A stretch of DNA of 64,000 nucleotides. It comes from Paenibacillus tyrphae (GTDB lineage: Bacteria > Bacillota > Bacilli > Paenibacillales > NBRC-103111). A program made the translations under genes and the position numbers. The notes beneath the pieces are model-generated. The model made no database searches. It saw only the letters and a program-made list of their open reading frames with translations, and was not told where the DNA came from. The stretch's first letter is position 1. The number at the start of each line of letters is the position of its first letter. Where the stretch lies: assembly GCF_000722545.1 (NCBI RefSeq), contig NZ_JNVM01000007.1, forward strand, positions 1 through 64,000. The letters run 5' to 3'. Positions 57,217 to 64,000 of this stretch are shown piece by piece.

Positions 57217-57405
57217 TCAATGAAGGAAGGCGTCCTTTTGATGTTCCGAAATGCTGTATTGAATAATTTCCATGGCATCCTCTGTTTCGAGAGCTTCCAG
57301 CCCGTTGCGCAGCACGATCTCCGATTCGAGCTCGCGTTTCTTAAGGAACGGATACAGCTCCGGCGTCAGTCTCATGACAATGGTTGCCAATTTTACGGTT
57401 TCCAC
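57217..57405 (-). CDS. Unknown small helical protein (62 aa)
   Basis: No family recognised. The sequence VETVKLATIVMRLTPELYPFLKKRELESEIVLRNGLEALETEDAMEI is helical and hydrophilic, with a ribbon-helix-helix-like N-terminal strand (VKLATIVMRL), so a DNA-binding or antitoxin-like role is possible but unproven. GTG 57405 lies 8 nt after GGAAGGG; ATG 57411 is the alternative. A TATAAT lies upstream on the minus strand near 57507. Confidence 0.6.
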   Translation of the reverse strand: METVKLATIVMRLTPELYPFLKKRELESEIVLRNGLEALETEDAMEIIQYSISEHQKDAFLH

Positions 57406-57541
57406 AAGCATCACCCTTCCCGTCATCTGTTGTTTAGAGATCAGGACTTACGAGTAATTCAGGTTAAGCCTTGGAAAAACGGTATGAAATTACTCCTCCA
57501 TTATAGCATATTTCTGAAGGTCTATGTACCGGGAGTTTTGC

Positions 57542-58396
57542 TTAATTGCCGGGTTCGCTCCGGTCGGAGCGGCGGAACAAGCCCATGACGCCTACGGTCT
57601 CGGTAATATTGACGAAAGCCTGAGGGTCCCATTGGCGCACCAGGTTTTGCAGTTCGTTTAATTCGTAGCGTGTCGTCACCGTCATCAGCATATGCTGCGG
57701 CTCCTTCGTATATGCTCCTTCGGTATCGATGACCGTGACGCCGCGCTTGAGCTTTTGCATTTTTTTCAGGAGCAAATCCTTTTTCTTGGTGATGATGAAG
57801 ACGGTTACTTTCAAATGCCGGATATGAATCGTATCGATGACTTTGCCTGTAATGAACATGGACAGCATGGAGTACAGGGCCAGGTCCCAGTTGTTTTTGA
57901 ATAAGCCGAGCGCCACGATGACAATGCCGTTCAGACCGAACAAAGACGTGCCAAGCGAAAAATCCCGTTTGCGCGTGAGGATGGAAGCGATGATGTCAAA
58001 GCCTCCGGTTGATCCGCCCACCCGTATCGAAATGCCGGTTCCGAGCCCGACCAGCACCCCCCCGGCAACGGAAGAGATGATTAAATCTTTACTGACGGTC
58101 ATCAGAGGGATCAGCTGCATGAACCAAGTGGTCAATACAACCGAGACGACGCTCAAAATAATAAATTTGCGCCCAAGCGTCAGCAGTCCCCAGATCAGCA
58201 GCGGCGCATTAAAAATAAGAAACAAGAGCGAAATATTCCAATCCGTAAAATAACCGACCAGCATGGATACGCCGGAAATGCCGCCGCTGAGCAATTGATG
58301 GGGAATCAAGAACAGATTGAAGCTCGATGCGATCAGAGCCGCGCCGAGGAGACAGGCGATTATAGAACCGGTCCAGGAACGTTGAAGCTGAAACAT
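57542..58396 (-). CDS. YitT family membrane protein (DUF161 plus DUF2179)
   Basis: A 284-aa protein with five or six membrane helices in the first two thirds (GLLTLGRKFIILSVVSVV, STGGFDIIASILTRKRDFSLG) and a C-terminal cytosolic DUF2179 domain (RGVTVIDTEGAYTKEPQHMLMTVTTRYELNELQNLVRQWDPQAFVNI). This is the standard YitT/YvjA architecture. Function is unknown; the DUF2179 part is ACT-like and may sense a ligand. GGGAGGTG lies 6 nt before the ATG. Confidence 0.93.
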   Translation of the reverse strand: MFQLQRSWTGSIIACLLGAALIASSFNLFLIPHQLLSGGISGVSMLVGYFTDWNISLLFLIFNAPLLIWGLLTLGRKFIILSVVSVVLTTWFMQLIPLMTVSKDLIISSVAGGVLVGLGTGISIRVGGSTGGFDIIASILTRKRDFSLGTSLFGLNGIVIVALGLFKNNWDLALYSMLSMFITGKVIDTIHIRHLKVTVFIITKKKDLLLKKMQKLKRGVTVIDTEGAYTKEPQHMLMTVTTRYELNELQNLVRQWDPQAFVNITETVGVMGLFRRSDRSEPGN

Positions 58397-58449
58397 GAAT
58401 GCACCTCCCGCATGCTTTTAGTATGAAGCGTTTTGACCGTTTTGAACCC

Positions 58450-58500
58450 CGAAAGCGGAAAAAGAGCCAAGCTTCCCTTGGCTAAGGGAAAGCTTGGCGG
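58450..58500 (-). terminator. Terminator of the DUF4178/DUF4247 operon
   Basis: On the minus strand GCCAAGCTTTCCCTT pairs with AAGGGAAGCTTGGC around AGCC, followed by CTCTTTTT. Confidence 0.88.
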
Positions 58501-58502
58501 TC

Positions 58503-59282
58503 TTATTTGCGCTTGAACGATCCGGAACGCGAGCTGGTGCTCGGTTTCGAGGAACCGGAGGAAGGCGTCTTATAAGTCGGCTTGGAGCCGTCACTCTTTC
58601 TGGCCGAATCCCCTACGGCCGGATTGCTCTTCGACGGCGTATCCGTCTGCGGATTCGACGGTGTGGTACTTTGTGAATTTGACGGCGTCGTGGTCTGCGG
58701 ATTCGACGGCGTCGTGGTAAAGCTTCCCTTGCGGTCGGACGTCGATGGCTGCGGCTTGGTCGTCGAGCCGGTCGAACCAGGATTAGGGGCAGATTGGTAC
58801 CTGCCGTAGTCGTTATAGCGTGGGCTCGACGTGTACCCCTTGTAATCGTAGCCCGAACCGCGGTTGCTGTTGAACCAGCCGCCGCCGAATAAGGATTGCA
58901 GCAGCGTTGCCGCAACATAGCCCTGCAGGAACGAGGAGCTATAGTTTTCTTTGGCGTATTGGATAGAATCGACCTCGACCAAGGTGGTCCCTTCGGTGTT
59001 CGGGTCCTTCTGTACGTTGACGATCTTATTGTCGTAGACCAGAAACATCCGTTCTTCCGAATCCTTGCTCATTTCGGTCGGCTTTTCCTTGCCTGCAATT
59101 TCCTTGGCGACGGTCGGCACGTCTTTTCCTGCGACGGAATAAATTTTGGCGGTGTTTTTTCCTTGCCCTTGAACGTCGATTAACGAATAGTTGTCTTTAA
59201 TATAGTTGCCGGCGTCGCCGCAAGCGGCCAGCAACGTGAATACCAGTAGGATGGCAATCCATTTGGACAATTTGTTGATCAT
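58503..59282 (-). CDS. DUF4247 lipoprotein
   Basis: A 259-aa exported lipoprotein (ILLVFTLLAACGDAG lipobox, Cys21) with a DUF4247 domain (NYIKDNYSLIDVQGQGKNTAKIYSVAGKDV, EERMFLVYDNKIVNV). About 120 C-terminal residues are low-complexity Gly/Tyr/Ser/Thr/Pro, including near-identical TTPSNPQ units. GGAGGTG lies 9 nt before the ATG. It follows the DUF4178 gene 61 bp later, so the two form a small operon. Confidence 0.88.
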   Translation of the reverse strand: MINKLSKWIAILLVFTLLAACGDAGNYIKDNYSLIDVQGQGKNTAKIYSVAGKDVPTVAKEIAGKEKPTEMSKDSEERMFLVYDNKIVNVQKDPNTEGTTLVEVDSIQYAKENYSSSFLQGYVAATLLQSLFGGGWFNSNRGSGYDYKGYTSSPRYNDYGRYQSAPNPGSTGSTTKPQPSTSDRKGSFTTTPSNPQTTTPSNSQSTTPSNPQTDTPSKSNPAVGDSARKSDGSKPTYKTPSSGSSKPSTSSRSGSFKRK

Positions 59283-59343
59283 GCGGCGGTCACCTCCGTT
59301 TCAAGCTATTTAATCATGCGATTATGGAAATGAGGACGAACGG

Positions 59344-59877
59344 TCATCGGGAGCCCTTCATAAATTTAATTTGTCCCGCCGGTGTCGGGGAGCCCTCCAT
59401 GGCGACATATTTCCCGTCCTGCCATTGCAGGAAGAAGTAACGGTTCTCCGAACCAAAATAACGCCAGAACATAACCTCGTCTCCTGCGCGGAAATCGGTA
59501 TTCCCTTCGACGCGCACCGTATCCGTGCGGTTATGCTCCATGTGGTACGTCACTTCGCCGCCGACGTCGAGCACGGATGGCACGTCGTTCGGATCGTCAA
59601 GCGAGCCTTCCACAAATTCGCATAAGAAACATTCGTACGTGCGCCCTTTTTCCACAAGCAGACATGATATATGCTTGCCGTTTTGCAGATAATACGCAAA
59701 GCGGTGTGGCGCAAACCCGCGGTCAAAATAAACGGCCTTGCCGGATACGACGTATTCTTCGAGGTCTACGTTAAGAATATCGCCGACCATTGTTTCCTCC
59801 AGCGGGTTCGATGGCTTTACTTCCGGCTCCGGATTGTTGCTCTTAATAATTGAACCGACTCTTTTCCAGATGGACAT
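59344..59877 (-). CDS. DUF4178 protein
   Basis: A 177-aa soluble protein with beta-rich DUF4178 features (VGDILNVDLEEYVVSGKAVYFDRG, AYYLQNGKHISCLLVEKG, RYFGSENRYFFLQWQDGKYVAMEG). Function is unknown. DUF4178 and DUF4247 genes are, to my knowledge, often neighbours in Gram-positives, sometimes with polyamine genes, but none is present here. ATG 59877 is 10 nt after GGAG; ATG 59883 is a near alternative. Confidence 0.85.
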   Translation of the reverse strand: MSIWKRVGSIIKSNNPEPEVKPSNPLEETMVGDILNVDLEEYVVSGKAVYFDRGFAPHRFAYYLQNGKHISCLLVEKGRTYECFLCEFVEGSLDDPNDVPSVLDVGGEVTYHMEHNRTDTVRVEGNTDFRAGDEVMFWRYFGSENRYFFLQWQDGKYVAMEGSPTPAGQIKFMKGSR

Positions 59878-60134
59878 GGGCATTTCGCTCCTTTTCAAAA
59901 TCGACGAATATAATTATTATATACGATATTCGGCGAATTTGGGTTTCAAGTTTGAACAATTCTGGAATATGGCTGCAGGGTATGGTATACTACTAAAGAT
60001 ATTCTTAAGTACGGCCTTGACTGTTCATATTGACACGGGTTGGAAGGTGTTTCATGAAGAGATTAAAAATAGAAGATAGGAGCGCACTTAAGGGTATAGA
60101 CAAAGAACCCTAGAACAAAGGAGATTGAAATCAT

Positions 60135-61715
60135 TTGAAAACTTTCAGTGAATTCGGCTTAGAGCCAAAGGTACTTCGCGCAATTACGGAAATGGGCTTT
60201 GAGGAGTCGACGCCGATCCAGGAAAAAGCCATTCCGGTAGCGATGGAGGGACGCGACCTTATCGGCCAAGCGCAAACGGGAACAGGGAAAACCGCGGCAT
60301 TCGGTATTCCACTCATTAACAAGATCGACATCAAAGAAGAGCGTATCGTCGCTTTGATCATGTGCCCGACACGTGAATTGGCAATCCAGGTAGCGGAAGA
60401 GATCGAGAAGCTGGGACGCTTCAAGGGCATTCGCTCCCTGCCGATTTACGGCGGTCAAGATATCGTAAAGCAAATCCGCGCGCTGCGTAAAAAGCCGCAA
60501 ATCATCATCGGTACGCCGGGCCGTTTGCTCGACCACATCAACCGTAAAACCATTAAGCTGGACGATGTGCAAACCGTCATCTTGGACGAGGCTGACGAAA
60601 TGCTCGACATGGGCTTCATGGAGGACATCCAATCGATCCTGAAGCTCGTACCGGATGAGCGTCAAACGATGCTGTTCTCGGCGACGATGCCGATCAACAT
60701 TCAGAAACTGGCTCAGCAGTTTTTGAGCAATCCGGAGCACGTATCCGTCATTCCGAAGCAAGTCAGCGCACCGCTGATCGACCAGTCCTATATCGAGCTT
60801 CACGAACGCCAGAAATTCGAAGCGCTCTGCCGCTTGATCGATATGGAAGCGCCGGACCTTGCGATCATCTTCGGCCGGACAAAGCGCCGGGTCGACGAGC
60901 TCTCCGAAGCATTGCAGAAGCGCGGCTATACTGCCGAAGGTCTGCATGGGGACCTGTCTCAAAATCAGCGTGACAACGTGATGCGCAAATTCCGCGATGG
61001 AAGCATCGACGTACTTGTTGCAACCGACGTAGCTGCCCGCGGTTTGGACGTATCGGGCGTTACCCACGTTATCAACTTCGACCTGCCGCAGGACCCGGAA
61101 AGCTACGTGCACCGGATCGGCCGTACAGGCCGTGCGGGCAAGGAAGGCGCAGCCTATACGTTCGTTACGCCGCGTGAGATCGACCACCTGCATTTTATCG
61201 AGAAAATCACGCGTCACAAAATTTCCCGGAAGCCGATGCCGAGTCTGGCTGAAGCCATCGAAGGCAAGCAAAAAATGACGGCAGAGCGCGTGCTGGAAGC
61301 AATGCAAAGCGACGACCACAATCAATTTAAAGGTCTTGCGATTTCCCTGCTGGAGCAGCACGATTCCGTTCATCTTCTGGCTGCGGCATTCAAGCTGCTT
61401 ACCGGCGAGAAGAAAGACATCGAAATCGAACTGACACCGGAAGATCCGATCCGTGCAAAGAAAAGAAGACCGGACATCCGCAGCAACGGACGCAGACCGT
61501 CGGGTTCTTACGGTACGGCTGGCGGCGCACGCCGCAACGACCGCCCTTACGGCGGCGATCGTGGCGGCTATCGCGGCGGCGACCGCAACCGTCGCGACGG
61601 CGGCGGAAACCGTGACGGTGGACGCGACCGCGATTACCGCGGCCGTTCGGACCGTGACAATCGCGGAGGGTACTCCCGTTCCTCCAACCGCTCGAACGAA
61701 GAAACACTCGTGTAA
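60135..61715 (+). CDS. cshA: DEAD-box RNA helicase, CshA-like
   Basis: A 526-aa ATP-dependent RNA helicase: Q motif FEESTPIQEKAIP, Walker A AQTGTGKTAAFG, PTRELAIQ, GTPGRLLDH, VILDEADEMLDMGF, the SAT motif and the second RecA domain (IIFGRTKRRVDELS, VLVATDVAARGLDVSG, HRIGRTGRAG). Then comes a long RGG-, RD- and NR-rich tail (about 455-526) for RNA binding. It remodels mRNA and joins the degradosome. TTG 60135 follows AAAGGAG. A long 5' region and cold-shock-type role are plausible. Confidence 0.95.
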   Translation: MKTFSEFGLEPKVLRAITEMGFEESTPIQEKAIPVAMEGRDLIGQAQTGTGKTAAFGIPLINKIDIKEERIVALIMCPTRELAIQVAEEIEKLGRFKGIRSLPIYGGQDIVKQIRALRKKPQIIIGTPGRLLDHINRKTIKLDDVQTVILDEADEMLDMGFMEDIQSILKLVPDERQTMLFSATMPINIQKLAQQFLSNPEHVSVIPKQVSAPLIDQSYIELHERQKFEALCRLIDMEAPDLAIIFGRTKRRVDELSEALQKRGYTAEGLHGDLSQNQRDNVMRKFRDGSIDVLVATDVAARGLDVSGVTHVINFDLPQDPESYVHRIGRTGRAGKEGAAYTFVTPREIDHLHFIEKITRHKISRKPMPSLAEAIEGKQKMTAERVLEAMQSDDHNQFKGLAISLLEQHDSVHLLAAAFKLLTGEKKDIEIELTPEDPIRAKKRRPDIRSNGRRPSGSYGTAGGARRNDRPYGGDRGGYRGGDRNRRDGGGNRDGGRDRDYRGRSDRDNRGGYSRSSNRSNEETLV

Positions 61716-61719
61716 TAAA

Positions 61720-61761
61720 CAAGAAGCAAGCACGCCAACTTTGGCGGGCTTGCTTCTTTAA
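61720..61761 (+). terminator. Terminator after cshA
   Basis: AGAAGCAAGC and CGCCA pair with TGGCG and GCTTGCTTCT, with a short T run. Confidence 0.82.
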
Positions 61762-61831
61762 TTTGAGCAAAGAAAAGGGCAGGCCGTATACGGGCTCGCA
61801 CCTGCCTACCCTTTCCTAATTCAACGCATGA

Positions 61832-61927
61832 TTAGATGAACAAGCTGCGGCTAACGATGACCAGCAGAATAAACAGAACCAAAATAACAGCAGTGGAAGT
61901 TCCAAATCCTCCTGCGAAACCACCCAT
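61832..61927 (-). CDS. YjcZ-family sporulation-type micro-protein (31 aa)
   Basis: A 31-aa peptide, MGGFAGGFGTSTAVILVLF followed by ILLVIVSRSLFI: a glycine-rich start and one hydrophobic helix. This is the YjcZ layout of Bacillales sporulation peptides. AAGGAGG lies 12 nt before the ATG. Confidence 0.82.
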   Translation of the reverse strand: MGGFAGGFGTSTAVILVLFILLVIVSRSLFI

Positions 61928-62206
61928 AGTGATCAGCCTCCTTCCTGTATTTTACCACCAGAAACAGCGTCATCCGGACGGATAACGGTTCTCATGCGCA
62001 AGTAGAGCTCCCTCGGCATCCGGGCGCGAGTATCCCTTGCTTGCCCATGGGACATTTCCGCTGCACGTAGATAACGGGGATGACCGGGGGGCTAATTGCG
62101 GTTGGTACTTTAATATATGTTCTTTGCGGCATTATGTATGGATGGCTACCTAGATGGAATGAAATAGGCTATAATAAAGCAATACAGATGAAGGAGGGCA
62201 TAGGAT
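61928..62206. other. Promoter-bearing gap before the YesL-like gene
   Basis: This roughly 280-bp stretch holds TATAAT near 62169-62174 and the AAGGAGG of the YesL-like gene. A hydrophobic ORF beginning at 62080 overlaps the YesL-like gene out of frame and is not credible. Confidence 0.5.
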
Positions 62207-62998
62207 TTGGAATTTCGAGGAATCATGGGTGGGTTTTACCGTATTTCCGAATGGATCATGAGACTATCGGTAATCAACGTATTATGGGTCATATGTGCCA
62301 TTCCTTTCTTTTTCTTGGGGCTCGTTTTTTTGCAGTCTCAATCGGCCGATCAAGCACTTCAAACGCTTATATTGATGGCCGTTGTCGCGCCATTTACCAT
62401 CTTTCCGTCGACGACGGCGATGTTCAGCGTAGCTCGCAAATGGTTGACTGGGGAAGAGGATACGCCGCTGTTCAAGACGTTTTTCCGCGGCTACAAGGAT
62501 AACTTCGTCCAAAGCTTGCTTGGCGGTCTGATTTATATTCTCATCGGGGCCATTCTGTACACTAATTTCCAGTTTTATGGAAATCAAACGGGGGCCTTTG
62601 GCATTTTACGCTTTCTGGTCCTATCGCTCACCGTGCTGTTGATCATTTCGTTGTTCCATTTCTTCTCGATTCTGTCGCATCTGCACATGAAGATTTTGCA
62701 AATCGTCAAAAATGCACTGTTGATTACGATCGGCAATCCGCTGCGATCGCTGTCGATGATCGTGTTGAACGGAATCGTCCTGTATGTCAGCTTTAGCATG
62801 TTTACGTTCCTGATTCCTTTCTTTATGGGCAGCTTGATTGCGGTCATATCGTTCTGGCACTTTAACCTGATATTCGGAAAGCTGCAGGAGAAGCAGCAGG
62901 AGCTGGCCGAGAAAGAAGCGGAGCAGCAGCGGCTGCAGACGGAAAATGCCGATGATCCCGAGGCGGCCGAATCGGACCGCAAGACGGATAAACCGTAA
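62207..62998 (+). CDS. YesL family protein (DUF624)
   Basis: A 263-aa protein with about five membrane helices and the DUF624 start FRGIMGGFYRISEWIMRLSVINVLWVICAIPFFFLGLVF, then TIFPSTTAMFSVARKWLTGEEDTPLFKTFFRGYKDNF. The C-terminal tail is a charged helix (KLQEKQQELAEKEAEQQRLQ). YesL proteins are found near sugar-uptake operons, but the role is unknown. The start is TTG 62207, with AAGGAGGG upstream. It is followed by the 6S RNA gene. Confidence 0.9.
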   Translation: MEFRGIMGGFYRISEWIMRLSVINVLWVICAIPFFFLGLVFLQSQSADQALQTLILMAVVAPFTIFPSTTAMFSVARKWLTGEEDTPLFKTFFRGYKDNFVQSLLGGLIYILIGAILYTNFQFYGNQTGAFGILRFLVLSLTVLLIISLFHFFSILSHLHMKILQIVKNALLITIGNPLRSLSMIVLNGIVLYVSFSMFTFLIPFFMGSLIAVISFWHFNLIFGKLQEKQQELAEKEAEQQRLQTENADDPEAAESDRKTDKP

Positions 62999-63035
62999 TT
63001 TCCCCCTGGTTCCAACAAGAAGTGCGGCGCAAAGG

Positions 63036-63064
63036 TTTACTTTCGCCATGGAGTGGACTATAAT
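63036..63064 (+). promoter_or_regulatory. Sigma-A promoter of 6S RNA
   Basis: TTTACT (63036-63041), a 17-bp spacer and TATAAT (63059-63064), placing the start near 63071. Confidence 0.75.
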
Positions 63065-63070
63065 AGGAAT

Positions 63071-63259
63071 ACAACAAAATCCTGCGATGTGCGTTTCGGT
63101 TTTACAGTTGTTTTGAACCAATGACTGTTTCTTGGGAGACCTACATTGAATCGCGGCTGTCATGCCCTCGAAAAGGGACTTCAAAACCGATTCTGCGGAC
63201 ACCCACCTGCGAGAGCGGGTTTGAAACACGAAATCGGACGGCATATGCGGGTTTTTTTG
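63071..63259 (+). ncRNA. ssrS: 6S RNA (SsrS/BsrA-like)
   Basis: The region has the Bacillus-type 6S marks: the closing stem CCTGCGATGTGC (63081-63092) with GCATATGCGGG (63241-63251), the central-bubble strands GACTGTTTCTTGGGAGACC and CGGACACCCACCTGCGAG, and the internal stem GTCATGCCCTCGAAAAGGGAC. The 3' end runs into T7. 6S RNA binds sigma-A RNA polymerase as a promoter mimic and is released by product-RNA synthesis. It lies directly upstream of the transaldolase gene. Confidence 0.85.
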
Positions 63260-63270
63260 TTGCGTTAAAA

Positions 63271-63284
63271 TGTTAGCGTTCACA
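63271..63284. promoter_or_regulatory. cre (CcpA) site between 6S RNA and fsa
   Basis: TGTTAGCGTTCACA fits the cre consensus TGWNANCGNTNWCA at all fixed positions. It lies 12 nt after the 6S terminator T run and 23 nt before the fsa start, so bound CcpA could act as a roadblock. Confidence 0.6.
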
Positions 63285-63306
63285 ATAAAAGAGAGGGATG
63301 TTGGAG

Positions 63307-63963
63307 ATGAAGCTCTTTATCGACACAGCCAATGTGGAAGAAATCCGCAAAGCACATGAACTCGGTGTCATCGCCGGTGTTACGACGAATCCGTCGCTCA
63401 TTGCCAAGGAAGGAAAAGATTTCTTCGAAACGGTGAAGGAAATTATCTCGATCGTCGGAAACCTGCCGATCAGCGCCGAGGTGATCAGCCTTCAAGCTGA
63501 CGAGATGGTGGAACAGGGTAAAAAACTGGCTGCTCTTGGTGACGGTATTGTCGTAAAAGTTCCTATGACGGAAGAAGGACTGAAAGCGACGAAACGTTTC
63601 AGCGAGATGGGCATCAAAACGAACGTGACGTTGATTTTCAGTTCGACGCAAGCTTTGCTTGCCGCACGCGCCGGAGCTACGTACGTCTCCCCGTTTGTCG
63701 GACGCCTTGACGATATTAACCAAATCGGAATGAATTTGATTAAAGAAATCAGCCAAATGTTTAAAGTACATAACATCGGCTCCGAAATTATTACGGCAAG
63801 CGTACGTACGACGACTCATGTCATCGACGCGGCGCTGCTCGGAGCGGATATTGCGACTGTTCCATATAAAGTGATTCAGCAAATGACCAAGCACCCGTTA
63901 ACGGATGCCGGTATCGAACGCTTCTTGAAAGACTGGGAAGGCGCTAACCAAAGCACGTTCTAA
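63307..63963 (+). CDS. fsa: Fructose-6-phosphate aldolase/transaldolase-like protein
   Basis: A 218-aa class I aldolase-type TIM barrel of the short transaldolase subfamily (FSA/TalC). [13 protein letters not shown] and [16 protein letters not shown] start it. Lys84 in [10 protein letters not shown] is the Schiff-base lysine, then [29 protein letters not shown] and [26 protein letters not shown]. It moves dihydroxyacetone units between sugar phosphates. ATG 63307 has AGAGGGA 9-10 nt upstream; ATG 63298 abuts that element. Confidence 0.94.
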   Translation: MKLFIDTANVEEIRKAHELGVIAGVTTNPSLIAKEGKDFFETVKEIISIVGNLPISAEVISLQADEMVEQGKKLAALGDGIVVKVPMTEEGLKATKRFSEMGIKTNVTLIFSSTQALLAARAGATYVSPFVGRLDDINQIGMNLIKEISQMFKVHNIGSEIITASVRTTTHVIDAALLGADIATVPYKVIQQMTKHPLTDAGIERFLKDWEGANQSTF

Positions 63964-64000
63964 AAAATCAAGCGGGATGGGACAACCTTCCTTCGTCAAA

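Noticed and set aside
60159..61733. 524-codon antisense frame opposite cshA
   Set aside because: It is a shadow of a strongly biased coding sequence; no start signal, no domain pattern.
62080..62502. Possible hydrophobic ORF overlapping the YesL-like gene
   Set aside because: Only the first 20 residues look like a helix, the rest is an out-of-frame reading of the YesL-like gene, and no proper RBS is present.

Overview
The window looks like a chromosomal segment of a fairly GC-rich Paenibacillaceae member (Paenibacillus or a close relative such as Cohnella). The signs are strong AGGAGG-type ribosome binding sites, frequent TTG and GTG starts, Bacillales families (YtpB-type terpene synthase, YjcZ-like and YtzI-like micro-proteins, YesL-type DUF624, YitT, CshA, short TatA), cell-surface proteins with copper-amine-oxidase-like N-terminal domains, a Bacillus-type 6S RNA and cre-like sites. 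I see no tRNA, rRNA, CRISPR array, transposase, integrase or phage gene. It reads as ordinary core and accessory chromosome, with several RNA regulators and a few decayed or unusual genes.

Layout. 0-11 kb: a PfpI-type protein, an HxlR regulator with an AI-2E-type transporter, an HesB-like and DUF1450 pair, a secreted phytase-like propeller protein and an MFS transporter. Then comes a c-di-GMP-I (GEMM) riboswitch with its own terminator ahead of an unknown 101-aa protein, a DUF2935 protein, a tandem pair of small membrane proteins, a THUMP RNA methyltransferase and an O-methyltransferase. 11-17 kb: an IclR regulator divergent from a four-part PotABCD-like ABC transporter plus M20 peptidase operon, with a cre-like site, a sigma-A promoter and two operator-like repeats between them. 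17-24 kb: a heme-oxygenase-like protein with a small partner, an MdtG-like exporter, a phosphoesterase and a three-gene ABC-2 exporter. 24-34 kb: a CapA-like protein that appears to start at ATT, FAH hydrolase, DUF92, a 34-aa membrane protein, a secreted beta-propeller, a PAS-PAS-GGDEF diguanylate cyclase, LapA and oligoendopeptidase F with a possible signal peptide.

34-46 kb: a ThDP-dependent oxidase/decarboxylase, TerC under a yybP-ykoY Mn2+ riboswitch, a methyltransferase, a cold-shock protein, a nitroreductase, a MacAB-like efflux operon, and an operon of an MFS gene with a MATE-like gene split by one in-frame amber codon. 46-54 kb: two unknown genes overlapping a YtpB-type terpene synthase, then pfkA, a peroxiredoxin, an FMN reductase, ung, a DUF4015 glycosidase, a second MFS gene of the same type and tatA. 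54-64 kb: a GH29 fucosidase divergent from an AraC regulator, YitT, a DUF4247/DUF4178 pair, cshA, a YjcZ-like peptide, YesL, 6S RNA and a transaldolase-like fsa gene.

Functional threads. c-di-GMP is made here (GGDEF enzyme) and sensed here (GEMM riboswitch). Metal homeostasis appears through the Mn2+-riboswitch-controlled TerC. Carbon control appears through two cre-like sites (ABC operon and fsa). Several extracellular proteins suggest active envelope and polymer metabolism. All assignments come from reading the sequence; no database search was run.
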